Source: an uncultured Robinsoniella sp. (lineage in GTDB: Bacteria > Bacillota > Clostridia > Lachnospirales > Lachnospiraceae). Taken from it: a stretch of DNA of 43,986 nt. Below the pieces are notes generated by a model. That model did not search any database. It was not told the DNA's origin and saw only the letters and a list, made by a program, of their open reading frames with translations. Positions 18,513-27,841 of this stretch are shown in pieces (position 1 is the stretch's first letter; each line of letters starts with the position of its first letter). The DNA lies in contig UQCR01000056.1 of assembly GCA_900539655.1 (NCBI GenBank), positions 1-43,986 of the forward strand. Reading direction: 5' to 3'. The position numbers were made by a program, and so were the translations under genes.

Positions 18513-18557
18513 AAAGAGCAGAGGGCAATCTACTCTCATTGTTGCCTCCTGCTCTTT
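18513..18557. terminator. Hairpin between tetR and crp-type gene
   Basis: AAAGAGCAGAGGGCAA and TTGCCTCCTGCTCTTT form a long stem with a small internal mismatch and a 13-nt loop. It sits between two convergent genes and probably ends tetR transcription, although the U-run after it is short on the plus strand. Confidence 0.6.
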
Positions 18558-18642
18558 GAAAATATGCTCCTGACCTTCAAAGCTTCTGGTAACAGCCAGA
18601 CCCAGCTTATTTTATTTTCTTTTCCATCCCCTTCCCCTAATT

Positions 18643-19338
18643 CTATATAATAATATCCCCATACCGCTCCGACAGCAGCTTAAAATGTTCTTTTTCAATC
18701 CTTATTTTACCTTTTCTAATACATAGATAGTTGTTTTCCTCTAAGGAAGCGACCATTCGATACAACGTTCTCAGGTTCATATGAAGCCTTTCAGCCAGCA
18801 CCGCTCTTGTAAGGGTGCATGTATATGGAACCTGGTGGCACGCCTGCAAATAGAGGTAATGTCCCAATATATCCTTTGAGGTAAATAAATTACCTTTTTC
18901 TGCACATGCCATATTAGCAGCCGTAATATTTCCCATCACAGTCAGGGTCTGAAAGCACAGCCTGCTGTTATTCTGGATAATACGGATAAACCGCTCCACC
19001 GGAATGCGGTAAACAATACATTTACACTCAGCCAGCACATAAGCAGTATAATAGTTGATATTATTCAGATACTCTACAAGTCCCAGAATATCAAGGGGCC
19101 TCAGATATTCTATGACGTTATTTTCATTCCATGAGATCTGATTCCAGACAGATGCCCTGCCGCTGATCAGGAAATAAAAGTAATCCAGGGGATCTTTCTG
19201 GCTCAGTATAGCTTCATTTTTTTCAAAAATGAGGAGATCTTCTTTGGATGCCATTCCAGACAGCGAGATAAGCGGGTTCTGTTGGTTATATTTTTTTTCC
19301 AGAATAATTTCCAGAATCCGTTCTGAATTATAAATCAT
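18643..19338 (-). CDS. Crp/Fnr-family regulator (YeiL-like)
   Basis: This protein (231 aa from ATG 19338) has a cyclic-nucleotide-binding-type jelly roll (about 10-140; LISGRASVWN, LRPLDILGLVEYL) and a C-terminal winged HTH (AERLHMNLRTLYRMVASLEENNYL). A longer frame starts at 19455, but it runs through a palindromic operator and lacks a ribosome site; ATG 19338 has AAAGGAGT before it. E. coli yeiL lies next to the nucleoside hydrolase gene rihB, and here the divergent genes also include a nucleoside hydrolase. A local regulator of the opposite operon is therefore the likely role; the effector is unknown. Confidence 0.85.
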   Translation of the reverse strand: MIYNSERILEIILEKKYNQQNPLISLSGMASKEDLLIFEKNEAILSQKDPLDYFYFLISGRASVWNQISWNENNVIEYLRPLDILGLVEYLNNINYYTAYVLAECKCIVYRIPVERFIRIIQNNSRLCFQTLTVMGNITAANMACAEKGNLFTSKDILGHYLYLQACHQVPYTCTLTRAVLAERLHMNLRTLYRMVASLEENNYLCIRKGKIRIEKEHFKLLSERYGDIII

Positions 19339-19436
19339 GTTTTTTATAACTCCTTTCGTCAAAATCTCAAAAAAACTGACACTTGTCATTTTTATTATTG
19401 TAAAGCTGTGGTAAATTAATGTCAAGTTAGAAAAAG

Positions 19437-19457
19437 TTTTGTGGTAATTCCACAAAA
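19437..19457. promoter_or_regulatory. Perfect palindrome, likely Crp/Fnr-type operator
   Basis: TTTTGTGG and CCACAAAA flank a 5-bp centre (TAATT), giving a perfect 8+5+8 inverted repeat. A second half-like site, TGTGGTAAATT, starts at about 19408. It lies between the divergently transcribed Crp/Fnr gene and the MFS gene, about 50 bp before the MFS start codon. Confidence 0.7.
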
Positions 19458-19506
19458 TATATCCGGATATCTTTAACTAAAATAAAAAAAGAATAGGAGC
19501 AGCGAG

Positions 19507-20688
19507 ATGAAAACGAGATATAAGGTGATTGGTTTTTTGGCATTTGCCATGTATTTTCTCACAGGCGCAACTTGTGTACTGGTGGGCAGCAGTCTTCCCC
19601 AGCTGGTTGAAATGTATGGGATGACATTAGAAAAGGTCGTTTTGCTGGGGTCGGCTTATGCACTGGGAAGAGTTTTAACTGTATATATTACAGGTAGAAT
19701 GACAGAGAAGCTGGGACCGGTAAAGGTACTGGCGGCAGGCATTATCCTGACAGCGAGTTTCCTGCTGGGAATCCCGTTAATCGTTAATTTTTATGCAGGT
19801 ATGGTATTTGCATTCCTGGGCGGAGTCGGCATGGGAACCCAGGACGCAGTATGCCCCGTATTATTAAGTGTTGTATTTAAGAAAAATTATGCAAGCTCCC
19901 TGAGCGGAGGACAAGGGCTGTTTGGCCTTGGAACCTTTGTGACACCATTTTTAATCGGAGTTCTTTTGACAGGGAAACTGCCCTTCTACTGGTGCTATTT
20001 TGTACTGACAGGAGTTGCTGTCATTATGCTGGCAAGCATTCCCTTTGCCAAAATTGAAGAAACTGTGCAGGGGGAAGGTGCAGAAGAACACATCGAACCT
20101 CTCTATGTAAAAAAGACCTGGACTGCATATGCCGGTATCTTTACCGTAGTTGCTGCATTTAGTGCAGTTTCCAGTACTCTGGGACTGTATATATCCAGCT
20201 TTGCACAGAGTATGGGAAGCTCCGAAGCTTCCGGGGCATTTATGCTCACCGTGTATAATGTGGGATGTGTCATCGGAGGGTTTGTATTTGTATGGGTACT
20301 GAAATACATCAAAAGCCAGACCGTCCTGTTAATAAACTGTATCGGAGCATTTGCCGCAATTGCAGTCTCCATGATCGTAAATACTACACAGTTTTATTTT
20401 ATCGGATTATTTATAACAGGCTTGTTCCTGGGCGTCCTTTTCAGTGTCATCGTAGCCATAGCAACGCGCATTAATTCCAAACGGGTAAGCGTGGCAAGCT
20501 CTTTGGTAGCAACTGCAAGCGGCATTGCTGATTTCCTGACACCGGTGATTACAGGAATGGTTATATCCAGACTGGGTATCGGGTTCTCATTTAAATTTAC
20601 GTTAATTATGCTGGCAGTGTGCATCGCATCTGCAGCAGTCTTAAAGCTGATTACATCAGAAGATAAAGAAAAAGTAACCGTTCTGTAG
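19507..20688 (+). CDS. MFS transporter
   Basis: This 393-aa protein has about 12 transmembrane segments and a conserved GRMTEKLG loop between helices 2 and 3. It is the first gene of the run that continues with a nucleoside hydrolase and an ECF transporter, so a nucleoside or related substrate is likely. An AGGAGCAGCGAG site precedes the ATG. It may act as importer or exporter; the sequence does not decide. Confidence 0.88.
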   Translation: MKTRYKVIGFLAFAMYFLTGATCVLVGSSLPQLVEMYGMTLEKVVLLGSAYALGRVLTVYITGRMTEKLGPVKVLAAGIILTASFLLGIPLIVNFYAGMVFAFLGGVGMGTQDAVCPVLLSVVFKKNYASSLSGGQGLFGLGTFVTPFLIGVLLTGKLPFYWCYFVLTGVAVIMLASIPFAKIEETVQGEGAEEHIEPLYVKKTWTAYAGIFTVVAAFSAVSSTLGLYISSFAQSMGSSEASGAFMLTVYNVGCVIGGFVFVWVLKYIKSQTVLLINCIGAFAAIAVSMIVNTTQFYFIGLFITGLFLGVLFSVIVAIATRINSKRVSVASSLVATASGIADFLTPVITGMVISRLGIGFSFKFTLIMLAVCIASAAVLKLITSEDKEKVTVL

Positions 20689-20738
20689 ATTTATGTAGCA
20701 CTATTTAAAATATCAGAAAATATAAGGAGATTATAATT

Positions 20739-21686
20739 ATGGACAAGAAGAAAAAAATAATCATTGACACAGATTGCGGATCAGACGATGCAATGGCGAT
20801 TGCCATGGCACTCAATGATCCTGCATACGAAATTGTAATGATTTCAACCGTTTCCGGAAATGTAAATGCTGTTCAGGCTACGATAAATACACTGACTACT
20901 ATTGAATATGCAGAAACCTATGAGCCGCCGGTATATCAGGGTGCAGATAAAATGCTCCTAAAAGAGCTGGTATACGCACACGAAACACATGGAAACGACG
21001 GTATGGGGGACATTGGACTTGTACCCGAGAGATTAAAAGTTCAGGATGGAAACGGAATATTAGAGATGCTTGCGTGTTTAAGAGACAGCGAACCTGGGGA
21101 AATTGATATTATAGCACTTGGACCACTGACCAATCTTGCAATTGCGATCCGTCTGGATTATGAGGCGATGCAGAAGGCAGGCCGCATCGTCATTATGGGA
21201 ACGGCAGGGCTCGGCGCAGGAAATGTTACGCCAACAGCAGAATTTAATATCTGGCAGGATGCAGAAGCCGCAAAAATTGTTACGGAATCCGGGCTTAAAG
21301 AAATCATATATGTTGGCTGGGATGCATGCCTTGGTGATTGTATGCTGAACCCCCGGGAGATCGAAAAAATCAGAAATGGAAGCAAACTGGGGAAATTTGC
21401 AATTGACTGCAACAAAAATCTGATGGAGATGAACATTGAACGATTTGGAGATGCCTATCTGGATATGGCTGATCCTTCCGCAATGGCAGCTGCGCTCTAC
21501 CCGGAGTGTATTGAGAAATGCGATAAATACTTCTGTGAGGTAGATACATCCAACGGACCAAGCTACGGTACTGTTCTGGTTGATGTTAATTATTTCTCAG
21601 GAAAAGAACCAAATGTATATATCTGCAGCAAGCTGTATGCGGATAAGTATAAAAACTACATTTACAAGACATTAAAAGTAGAATAA
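20739..21686 (+). CDS. Inosine/uridine-preferring nucleoside hydrolase family
   Basis: This 315-aa enzyme should cleave the N-glycosidic bond of a ribonucleoside, giving base and ribose. The calcium-binding aspartate cluster at the N-terminus is DTDCGSDD (about 10-17), a variant of the usual DTDPGxDD with Cys for Pro. The second part of the family is seen in IALGPLTNLAIAI, in MGTAG..GNVTPTAEFN and in the late DMADPSAMAA segment, where the last calcium ligand is expected. There is no signal peptide, so it is cytoplasmic. The ribosome site is AAGGAGATTATAATT. It follows the MFS gene by 50 bp. Confidence 0.9.
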   Translation: MDKKKKIIIDTDCGSDDAMAIAMALNDPAYEIVMISTVSGNVNAVQATINTLTTIEYAETYEPPVYQGADKMLLKELVYAHETHGNDGMGDIGLVPERLKVQDGNGILEMLACLRDSEPGEIDIIALGPLTNLAIAIRLDYEAMQKAGRIVIMGTAGLGAGNVTPTAEFNIWQDAEAAKIVTESGLKEIIYVGWDACLGDCMLNPREIEKIRNGSKLGKFAIDCNKNLMEMNIERFGDAYLDMADPSAMAAALYPECIEKCDKYFCEVDTSNGPSYGTVLVDVNYFSGKEPNVYICSKLYADKYKNYIYKTLKVE

Positions 21687-21792
21687 GCATCCCCCCGGGA
21701 ATCACAAAATACACATCTTACGGGGCCAGGGAAAAGCTGTAAAACAATGTACACAAGGGGCCCCCAATAAACGCATAAGGAGGAGGATAAGG

Positions 21793-22395
21793 ATGAGCAG
21801 GAAAACCAGTTCTATCAAAGATGATTTTACCATACTGGCGCAGTTAATGATACCGGTATGTGTCGCAGTAAACTTTGTGGGTGGACAGCTTGCAGCTATC
21901 TTAAAGCTCCCTGTATATCTGGATGCAATCGGAACCTTTTTCATCGCTATGCTCTGCGGCCCCTGGGTATCGGCTGTCACCGGAATGCTGTCCAACATTG
22001 TTGCCGGAATTGCCAATCCTTCTAATTTTCCCTTTCTTCCTGTGGGTATCATAATTGGTATCACGGCTGGCTTTTTAGCTAAAAAAAGAATGTTCACCGT
22101 GTGGTGGAAATGGATTATTTCCATTCTTATTTTGTCAGCCGTATCCATTCTGGCAGCCGCTCCGGTGGTAGTTCTTCTATATGGAGGAATTACAGGGGGC
22201 GGTACATCCATTATCACGGCTGTAGCAATGGCAGCCGGGGCAAATATCTGGACTGCATTTTTCGGAACGGAAGGCATCTTTACCGTGTTGGACCGGATCA
22301 TTTCCTTTATAATCTGCTGGCTTGTTATAAGGGTGATTCCAAAAAGGACTCTTATTAAGTTCCTATGTGGGCGATACTATATCAAAGAAACTTGA
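21793..22395 (+). CDS. ECF transporter S component (substrate-binding membrane subunit)
   Basis: This 200-aa protein has about six hydrophobic segments and the layout of an ECF S component, with helices starting at IPVCVAVNFVGGQLAAILK and at YLDAIGTFFIAMLCGPW. The gene is followed by T and two A subunit genes, so it belongs to a dedicated (group I) ECF transporter. The substrate cannot be assigned from sequence; the nucleoside hydrolase next to it suggests a nucleoside, a base or a nucleoside-type vitamin. Its ribosome site is AAGGAGGAGGATAAGG. The 106-bp gap before it holds GC-rich complementary segments (CCCCCC at 21691, GGGGCC at 21722 and GGCCCC at 21759). Confidence 0.85.
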   Translation: MSRKTSSIKDDFTILAQLMIPVCVAVNFVGGQLAAILKLPVYLDAIGTFFIAMLCGPWVSAVTGMLSNIVAGIANPSNFPFLPVGIIIGITAGFLAKKRMFTVWWKWIISILILSAVSILAAAPVVVLLYGGITGGGTSIITAVAMAAGANIWTAFFGTEGIFTVLDRIISFIICWLVIRVIPKRTLIKFLCGRYYIKET

Positions 22396-22539
22396 CGGAA
22401 TCCATACAGTACTGCTGTACCCTGACAGAATTATCTGGCTGTGACTTTTGAAATATTCCGCTGTGTCAACGGTGTTACAAAATATTTCTCAAATATTTGG
22501 AAAAATCAGAAAATGCCTGCTTAAAAAGGATGGTGTATT

Positions 22540-23346
22540 ATGGAAAAAACATACACAGAAAGAATACAGATTCACAAATCAAATAAGCTTGCTGCATTAT
22601 ATCCGGCATCCAAGCTGCGGATTGCCCTGCTGTATATCGTCTGCACCTATATCATCAGTACTTTAAAATTCACAGATGTCAGGCTGCCTCTTTTGCTGCT
22701 TCCGGAATTTCTGACTGTTTTAATTTTATGCAAGTTAAGCGGTGTCATGAGGGAAAGCCGGAAAGCACTTAAGACAATTACATTTATTTCACTGTTTATC
22801 CTATTTGTGCAAACCTTCTTTGTCCCCGGGGGCGGTCTGGTCTGGCAAATGGGCTTTCTTACAATCTATGAAAAGGGGCTTCAGACAGGCATATTCTTAT
22901 CTTTTATGATACTTAATATTGCGGGTATCTTCGTCTGGATTTTTCAGACCACGGAAAACAGAGAGATTGCAAGCGTACTTCAGGACTCCGGCATGAATTA
23001 TAAAGCGGTCTATGTATTTACTTCCACTCTGCAGATGATAGAAGTATTGGAAAAAAACAGTAAGTCTATTATGAATGCACAGAAAGCAAGGGGTGTGGAA
23101 ACGGAAGGGAATATTTTAATCCGCGCAAGAGCATTTGTCCCGGTATTGGTCCCTTTAATGCTAAACTCGGTAATAGGTACCGAAGAGCGGGTGCTGACAC
23201 TGGAAGCCAGGGGATTTTCCATGCCAGGAAAAAGAACCCATTTGTTTCAGGTACAAAAAAGCGGATATGAGAAAATTGCTGAGTGGATAGCCGTCATTGT
23301 AACTTGCAGCATTCTTGCAGGGAGGATTTACTTATGGATACGATAA
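22540..23346 (+). CDS. ecfT: ECF transporter T component
   Basis: This 268-aa integral membrane subunit couples the ATPases to the S component. Four or more transmembrane helices are visible, and both coupling-helix Ala-Arg-Gly motifs occur: AQKARGVE and TLEARGF. Its end overlaps the first ATPase gene by 13 bp. Confidence 0.9.
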   Translation: MEKTYTERIQIHKSNKLAALYPASKLRIALLYIVCTYIISTLKFTDVRLPLLLLPEFLTVLILCKLSGVMRESRKALKTITFISLFILFVQTFFVPGGGLVWQMGFLTIYEKGLQTGIFLSFMILNIAGIFVWIFQTTENREIASVLQDSGMNYKAVYVFTSTLQMIEVLEKNSKSIMNAQKARGVETEGNILIRARAFVPVLVPLMLNSVIGTEERVLTLEARGFSMPGKRTHLFQVQKSGYEKIAEWIAVIVTCSILAGRIYLWIR

Positions 23347-24194
23347 TGGAATTCCAGGATGTAACATATTATTACCCGTTGACAAAGACACCCGCTGTCT
23401 GCAGACTTAATCTCAGGTTAGAGCGTGGAAAATTATATGGTGTGATTGGAGAAAACGGATCGGGCAAATCCACGTTCTGCGCTCTGGCACGTGGATTTGC
23501 TCCAGGTTTTTATCAGGGGGAACTAACCGGGAACGTACTGGTTGAGGGCAAAGACATCGCAGAATATGGCGGAGAGCTAGCTTCTAAGATCGGCTATGTA
23601 TTCCAAAATCCGTTTCATCAGTTAAGCGGAGTTAAAAGTACGGTATTTGAAGAGGTTGGATACGGACTAGAAAATTTCGGCGTTAGCCCCTGTGAAATGG
23701 AACAGCGGATTGTGGAGGCAATGAAGCTGACAGAGATTGAAGAACTGGCAGAGAAAAACCCACTTGAACTATCCGGGGGGCAGATCCAGAGAGTGGCACT
23801 TGCATCCGTACTCGTACTGGACCCTGATATTCTAATAGCAGACGAACCCACAAGCCAGCTTGATCCGGAAGCAACAGAAAGCGTATTTGCAATTATCAAC
23901 ACCTTAAAGCAAAAAGAGAAAACAGTGATACTGGTGGAACATAAAATGGATCTCATCGCAGAATATGCAGATGAGGTACTTGTATTTCAGAATGGCCGTC
24001 TGGCTGCATCCGGAGAGACAGAAAAGCTTCTGTCTGACAAGTCACTGCTTAATATGGGCGTTACGCTGCCTCAGGCAGCCAGACTTGGAAACCTTTTAAA
24101 AGAGATGGGTTTTCCACTTGACCGGATTCCAATTACCGAAGAACAGGCAGTGGAACTGATACAGCGGGCATTCCGTGAAAGGGGCGGCATATGA
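23334..24194 (+). CDS. ecfA1: ECF transporter ATPase A1
   Basis: This 286-aa ABC ATPase powers the ECF transporter. Walker A GENGSGKS is at 39-46, the signature LSGGQ at 146-150, Walker B with D170-E171, and the switch histidine H203 in VEHKMD. A longer frame from 23283 lies within ecfT; the ATG at 23334 with GGGAGGATTTACTT ahead is chosen. It shares an ATGA overlap with the next gene. Confidence 0.92.
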   Translation: MDTIMEFQDVTYYYPLTKTPAVCRLNLRLERGKLYGVIGENGSGKSTFCALARGFAPGFYQGELTGNVLVEGKDIAEYGGELASKIGYVFQNPFHQLSGVKSTVFEEVGYGLENFGVSPCEMEQRIVEAMKLTEIEELAEKNPLELSGGQIQRVALASVLVLDPDILIADEPTSQLDPEATESVFAIINTLKQKEKTVILVEHKMDLIAEYADEVLVFQNGRLAASGETEKLLSDKSLLNMGVTLPQAARLGNLLKEMGFPLDRIPITEEQAVELIQRAFRERGGI

Positions 24195-25021
24195 GCGAGA
24201 TCCTATTAGATAAAGTAACCTACCGATATCCCAACGGCTGTCTGGCTGCAGATGATATCAGCCTCCATTTGAAAAGCGGAGAAAACACAGCCGTGATGGG
24301 GAAGAATGGTGCCGGTAAAACTACACTTGCAAAAATGCTGAATGGGCTGCTGAAACCACAAGAGGGCGATGTGCTTATCGGTGGCAGGAATACCAAAGAC
24401 TACACTACGGCTCAGATTTCCAGATTGGCGGGCTATGTATTCCAAAATCCGGACGAACAGATTTTTCATGCAACCGTAGAAAAGGAAGTTGCCTTTGGTC
24501 CCAAAAGAATGAAGTTAAAAAAGGAAGAAATCAAAAGACGCACAGAAGAAGCTTTAAAACAGACCAGACTGGAGGAATACAGAGAAGAAAATCCTTATAA
24601 CCTTCCCCTGTCACTTAGAAAATTTGTTACGATTGCGGCTGTATTAGCAATGGAGCCCGACATATACATCTTCGATGAACCCACAGCCGGGCAGGATACG
24701 AAAGGAAATCTCAGACTTACTGAGATCCTCCGTTATCTGCACCGCAACCAAAAGACCGTTATTACAATCTCCCACGACATGGAATTTGTCGCAGAAAACT
24801 GTAAAAAAATAATTGTCATGGCTAACAACAAAATTATCCGTACCGGTTCTCCCGAAGAAATATTCTGGGATATGGAAGTCATGAAAGCAGCAAACTTAAA
24901 ACAGCCATATGTCAGCAGCATATGCAGGCAACTGGGTTTCAATGGTCCCATTCATACCGGGGAGGCCGCTAAACTGATTTTAAAGCATTGGGAAAAACTG
25001 CCGGTTGGGTTTGATAAATGA
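24191..25021 (+). CDS. ecfA2: ECF transporter ATPase A2 with degenerate signature motif
   Basis: This 276-aa ABC ATPase pairs with A1. Walker A GKNGAGKT (37-44), the Q-loop (FQNPDEQ), Walker B (IYIFDEPT, D162-E163), the D-loop and the switch His (ISHDMEF, H195) are all kept. The ABC signature, however, is LPLSLRKF (138-145) in place of LSGGQ-like sequence. In a heterodimer this leaves one composite ATP site with an atypical signature. The gene ends the operon. Confidence 0.9.
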   Translation: MSEILLDKVTYRYPNGCLAADDISLHLKSGENTAVMGKNGAGKTTLAKMLNGLLKPQEGDVLIGGRNTKDYTTAQISRLAGYVFQNPDEQIFHATVEKEVAFGPKRMKLKKEEIKRRTEEALKQTRLEEYREENPYNLPLSLRKFVTIAAVLAMEPDIYIFDEPTAGQDTKGNLRLTEILRYLHRNQKTVITISHDMEFVAENCKKIIVMANNKIIRTGSPEEIFWDMEVMKAANLKQPYVSSICRQLGFNGPIHTGEAAKLILKHWEKLPVGFDK

Positions 25022-25061
25022 CGCTTTGTAGCGACAGGCTGAATCTAGGGAAGCGCCTATT

Positions 25062-26615
25062 TTAAACAAGTTCTCTCAAAATATAAGCCGGTGTGCAGCT
25101 CCACGCATGACAGTAACTGTTCACCATAGAAGATCCATATGGAGATTCCTCCGGATTTTCAGGATTATACATTTCCCAGAAAGTATCCGCACCCTGATTT
25201 ACCATTCCGCCCCAATAGTAAGTCATATAATCCATCGCCTTATCCTTTTCTTTACAGAGCAGAAGCGCTTCTACGAAATGATGGTTCATATATGGAGTTA
25301 CCATCCCTTTTTCCGGATGCATCTTAATGATGCGGTTTATAAGTGTCCTGCCCTCCTCCTCAGGCAGAACCCCGGCAAGGATCATCCACACCTGGCTGGC
25401 ATATGAGACCTGCCTGTCCTTACCGCTGACAAACACCTGCAGGCTTTCATCCCACAGACATTTTTTTGCACCTTCCACGCACAGGTTTCTCTCCAGCTCC
25501 AGTTCTGCTTTTATCTGGTCATTTTCCAGAATTTCTGCCAGTTCAATCGCTGCATTTAACGTATAGATATAGATTGCCTGGGCACTGGCCTGCTTATTCA
25601 GCCCATCTGTCCAGTCTACAAAACACCAGAATCCCTCATCATCCTGTATCACATAATTCTCATCCAGGCGTTTTCTGGCCAGTTCGATCTGGCGGTAGGC
25701 GCTGTCCCAAAGTTCCTTTACTACCTGGATTTCTCCGGATGCACGATAATAATCCTTTAATATGGAAACAAAAAACAATGCATAATCAAATAAAAATGTA
25801 TCATCCACAAGATATTCCGGCTCTGTAAACAGGCAGGCTCCGATTGCCCCGTCATCCCTGGTAAGCCCTGCAAAGAGATACATGCAGCGCTTGACAAGGT
25901 CGAAGTTTTGAAAGGTTGCATAATTAGCCAATGCCTGAAGCCGGAGATCACCAATCCACAATCTGCGGTCCCTCTTTGGTCCGTCTTCAAATACATCCTG
26001 CATACAATTTTGAAGTGTCCGCAGACTCACCCTGTCCATACGCCTGATCTGGTCACTTACTCCTGTAAGCTCCGGGAGTACTTCCATATCTACAGAAGCG
26101 ACTGCTCTGCAGGATGCTTCCTCGATTACAACCTGGAACTTCATAGAAGTATCGATGGCATAGATTTCTACATAACGAAATGCATAACGTCTGGGCATGG
26201 TTATCACCTGAGGCAGGACATCTAAATGCAGAAATTCTTCCTGAATCCAGCTTCTGCTGATCCATCCGTCATATTCAGAGGAATCTTCCGTCAGCTCTTT
26301 TGCTATCTCACCAAATTTCAGTCTGAGGTAAGCAGGTGCGTCCTGGGGGCTTCCTACACTTTTTAACTTCATCGTAAAGTAACCTACCTGATGGTCGCCA
26401 AAATCAAGTATGATGGAATCCCCCTTTTTCAGGGAAATTGACCCCATTTCACTGACATCAGCCCGGTGTTCCGTCTGTCCGGCAGGAGTCATCGATACAA
26501 TATCCACAGGTTTTATTACTTTCTCCAATAATTTCGGACTGAGTTCCATTGCCTTATCTACAAATTCCTGATTTACTTTCCGTTTCATTTCCAAGTCTAT
26601 GCTTACTGCTGCCAT
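25062..26615 (-). CDS. GH78-like alpha-L-rhamnosidase (cytoplasmic)
   Basis: This protein (517 aa from ATG 26615, site AGGAGGTCACAGAG) resembles the catalytic part of alpha-L-rhamnosidases. An N-terminal beta-rich region (about 1-175) precedes an (alpha/alpha)6-type domain. The segment EDGPKRDRRLWIGDL (210-224) matches the family pattern around the catalytic acid, and TFWEMYNP near the end corresponds to the second conserved acidic motif. There is no signal peptide, so substrates must be imported. A longer frame from 26678 lacks a ribosome site. It lies 173 bp downstream of an AraC regulator on the same strand, its probable controller. Confidence 0.82.
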   Translation of the reverse strand: MAAVSIDLEMKRKVNQEFVDKAMELSPKLLEKVIKPVDIVSMTPAGQTEHRADVSEMGSISLKKGDSIILDFGDHQVGYFTMKLKSVGSPQDAPAYLRLKFGEIAKELTEDSSEYDGWISRSWIQEEFLHLDVLPQVITMPRRYAFRYVEIYAIDTSMKFQVVIEEASCRAVASVDMEVLPELTGVSDQIRRMDRVSLRTLQNCMQDVFEDGPKRDRRLWIGDLRLQALANYATFQNFDLVKRCMYLFAGLTRDDGAIGACLFTEPEYLVDDTFLFDYALFFVSILKDYYRASGEIQVVKELWDSAYRQIELARKRLDENYVIQDDEGFWCFVDWTDGLNKQASAQAIYIYTLNAAIELAEILENDQIKAELELERNLCVEGAKKCLWDESLQVFVSGKDRQVSYASQVWMILAGVLPEEEGRTLINRIIKMHPEKGMVTPYMNHHFVEALLLCKEKDKAMDYMTYYWGGMVNQGADTFWEMYNPENPEESPYGSSMVNSYCHAWSCTPAYILRELV

Positions 26616-26788
26616 CTCTGTGACCTCCTGTTTTCTGCGGTAATGACGATGCGGACGTATAACATACGTTCCCAGCATCTACACCTTCCTCTGCCGCGGG
26701 TTTCTTTTTTAATTACGGTTATATCTGATTTTAACACCCTGCGTGCAATCTTCCAATGGTCTCATTTATGGTCTTGACTTGATATTTT

Positions 26789-27841
26789 TTAAGATTGAAT
26801 CCTGCTTTTTCTATATGCTCCCGGAGTCATTCCAAATTCCTTCTTAAATAACCTGGAAAAGTGTTCCGGATTGGGATAACCAATGATATCGCATATCGTC
26901 ATAATACTCAAATCCGTATTGGCCAATGCATAGCATGCCTTTTCAAGACGTATATTTTTTAAGATTTCAATAAAGTTCTGACCAGTATTTTCCTTAATCA
27001 GTTTACTGAAGTGGGGTACGCTGAAATTAAAATGTTCTGCCGCTGATTTCAGCGTAATATTTGCATAGTTTTTTTGAAAATAATTTAGAACTTCCAGCAT
27101 GTCCAGGTTTTTATGTGTGGTATTCAAAAAACTCTCAAGATGATTTTCGTGGTTTCGCAACAGCAGGCAGAACAATGTCATGACTCCATTTTTTAGAATT
27201 GTCTCAAAATATCTGACCCGTCCGTTGTATTCCATATATAAATCCTCTATAAGTGATCGGATTCCATCATCATCACCAGTATGAAACAAAAGATAGTTAT
27301 TCTCCGTCTTGTCATAGAGAATATGCGCAAAAAATTGTGACAATACGTTTTTTCCCGTAAAGATATCAAAAAACACCTCATGGAACGTACTTGCCTTAAG
27401 CATGATATTAATCACAATACTGTCATCAAAGACTGCAATACTATGCTTTGTTTTTGGAGGAAGAATGCAGACATCCCCTTTACTGCATGAATATTTTACA
27501 TTTTGTATGGTATTCTCACAGGCACCCTCGTACACATAGAAAATCTCATAAAATTCATGCTCATGAATGTACTCCGGGGAATACCGGTAGTGTTTCTGAA
27601 TGGCAATATGATCTTCCTGTGTTTTGAAAAGTTCATTTTCATTCAGATAGTTCAGCCACTTTCCATGGATAGCCGGAACATACAGCTCATGACGTTTGAT
27701 ATATTCACGGTCAAGGCCTGCTACAAAATTCTCAAACTCTTCGGGACGCAACTGTTCCTCTTCGTACAGTTTTCTGTAGAAAACTTCATCTTCATGGTAT
27801 GCCTTTATCAATTCCGGAAATATTTCCTTGCGCATCTTCAT
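26789..27841 (-). CDS. AraC-family regulator with cupin sensor domain
   Basis: This protein (350 aa from ATG 27841) has a cupin-type ligand-binding domain (about 70-160, with HEHEFYEIFYVYEG and GDVCILPP) and two AraC HTH motifs at the C-terminus (about 250-345; FSVPHFSKLIKENTG and YPNPEHFSRLFKKEFGMTP). It probably activates the GH78-like gene that follows. A weak GGAAGG lies before the chosen ATG; a frame from 27871 is possible. Confidence 0.88.
   Translation of the reverse strand: MKMRKEIFPELIKAYHEDEVFYRKLYEEEQLRPEEFENFVAGLDREYIKRHELYVPAIHGKWLNYLNENELFKTQEDHIAIQKHYRYSPEYIHEHEFYEIFYVYEGACENTIQNVKYSCSKGDVCILPPKTKHSIAVFDDSIVINIMLKASTFHEVFFDIFTGKNVLSQFFAHILYDKTENNYLLFHTGDDDGIRSLIEDLYMEYNGRVRYFETILKNGVMTLFCLLLRNHENHLESFLNTTHKNLDMLEVLNYFQKNYANITLKSAAEHFNFSVPHFSKLIKENTGQNFIEILKNIRLEKACYALANTDLSIMTICDIIGYPNPEHFSRLFKKEFGMTPGAYRKSRIQS

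Noticed and set aside
19339..19455. Longer N-terminus of the Crp/Fnr protein
   Set aside because: The extension covers the palindromic operator and the promoter region and lacks a ribosome site; ATG 19338 has AAAGGAGT.
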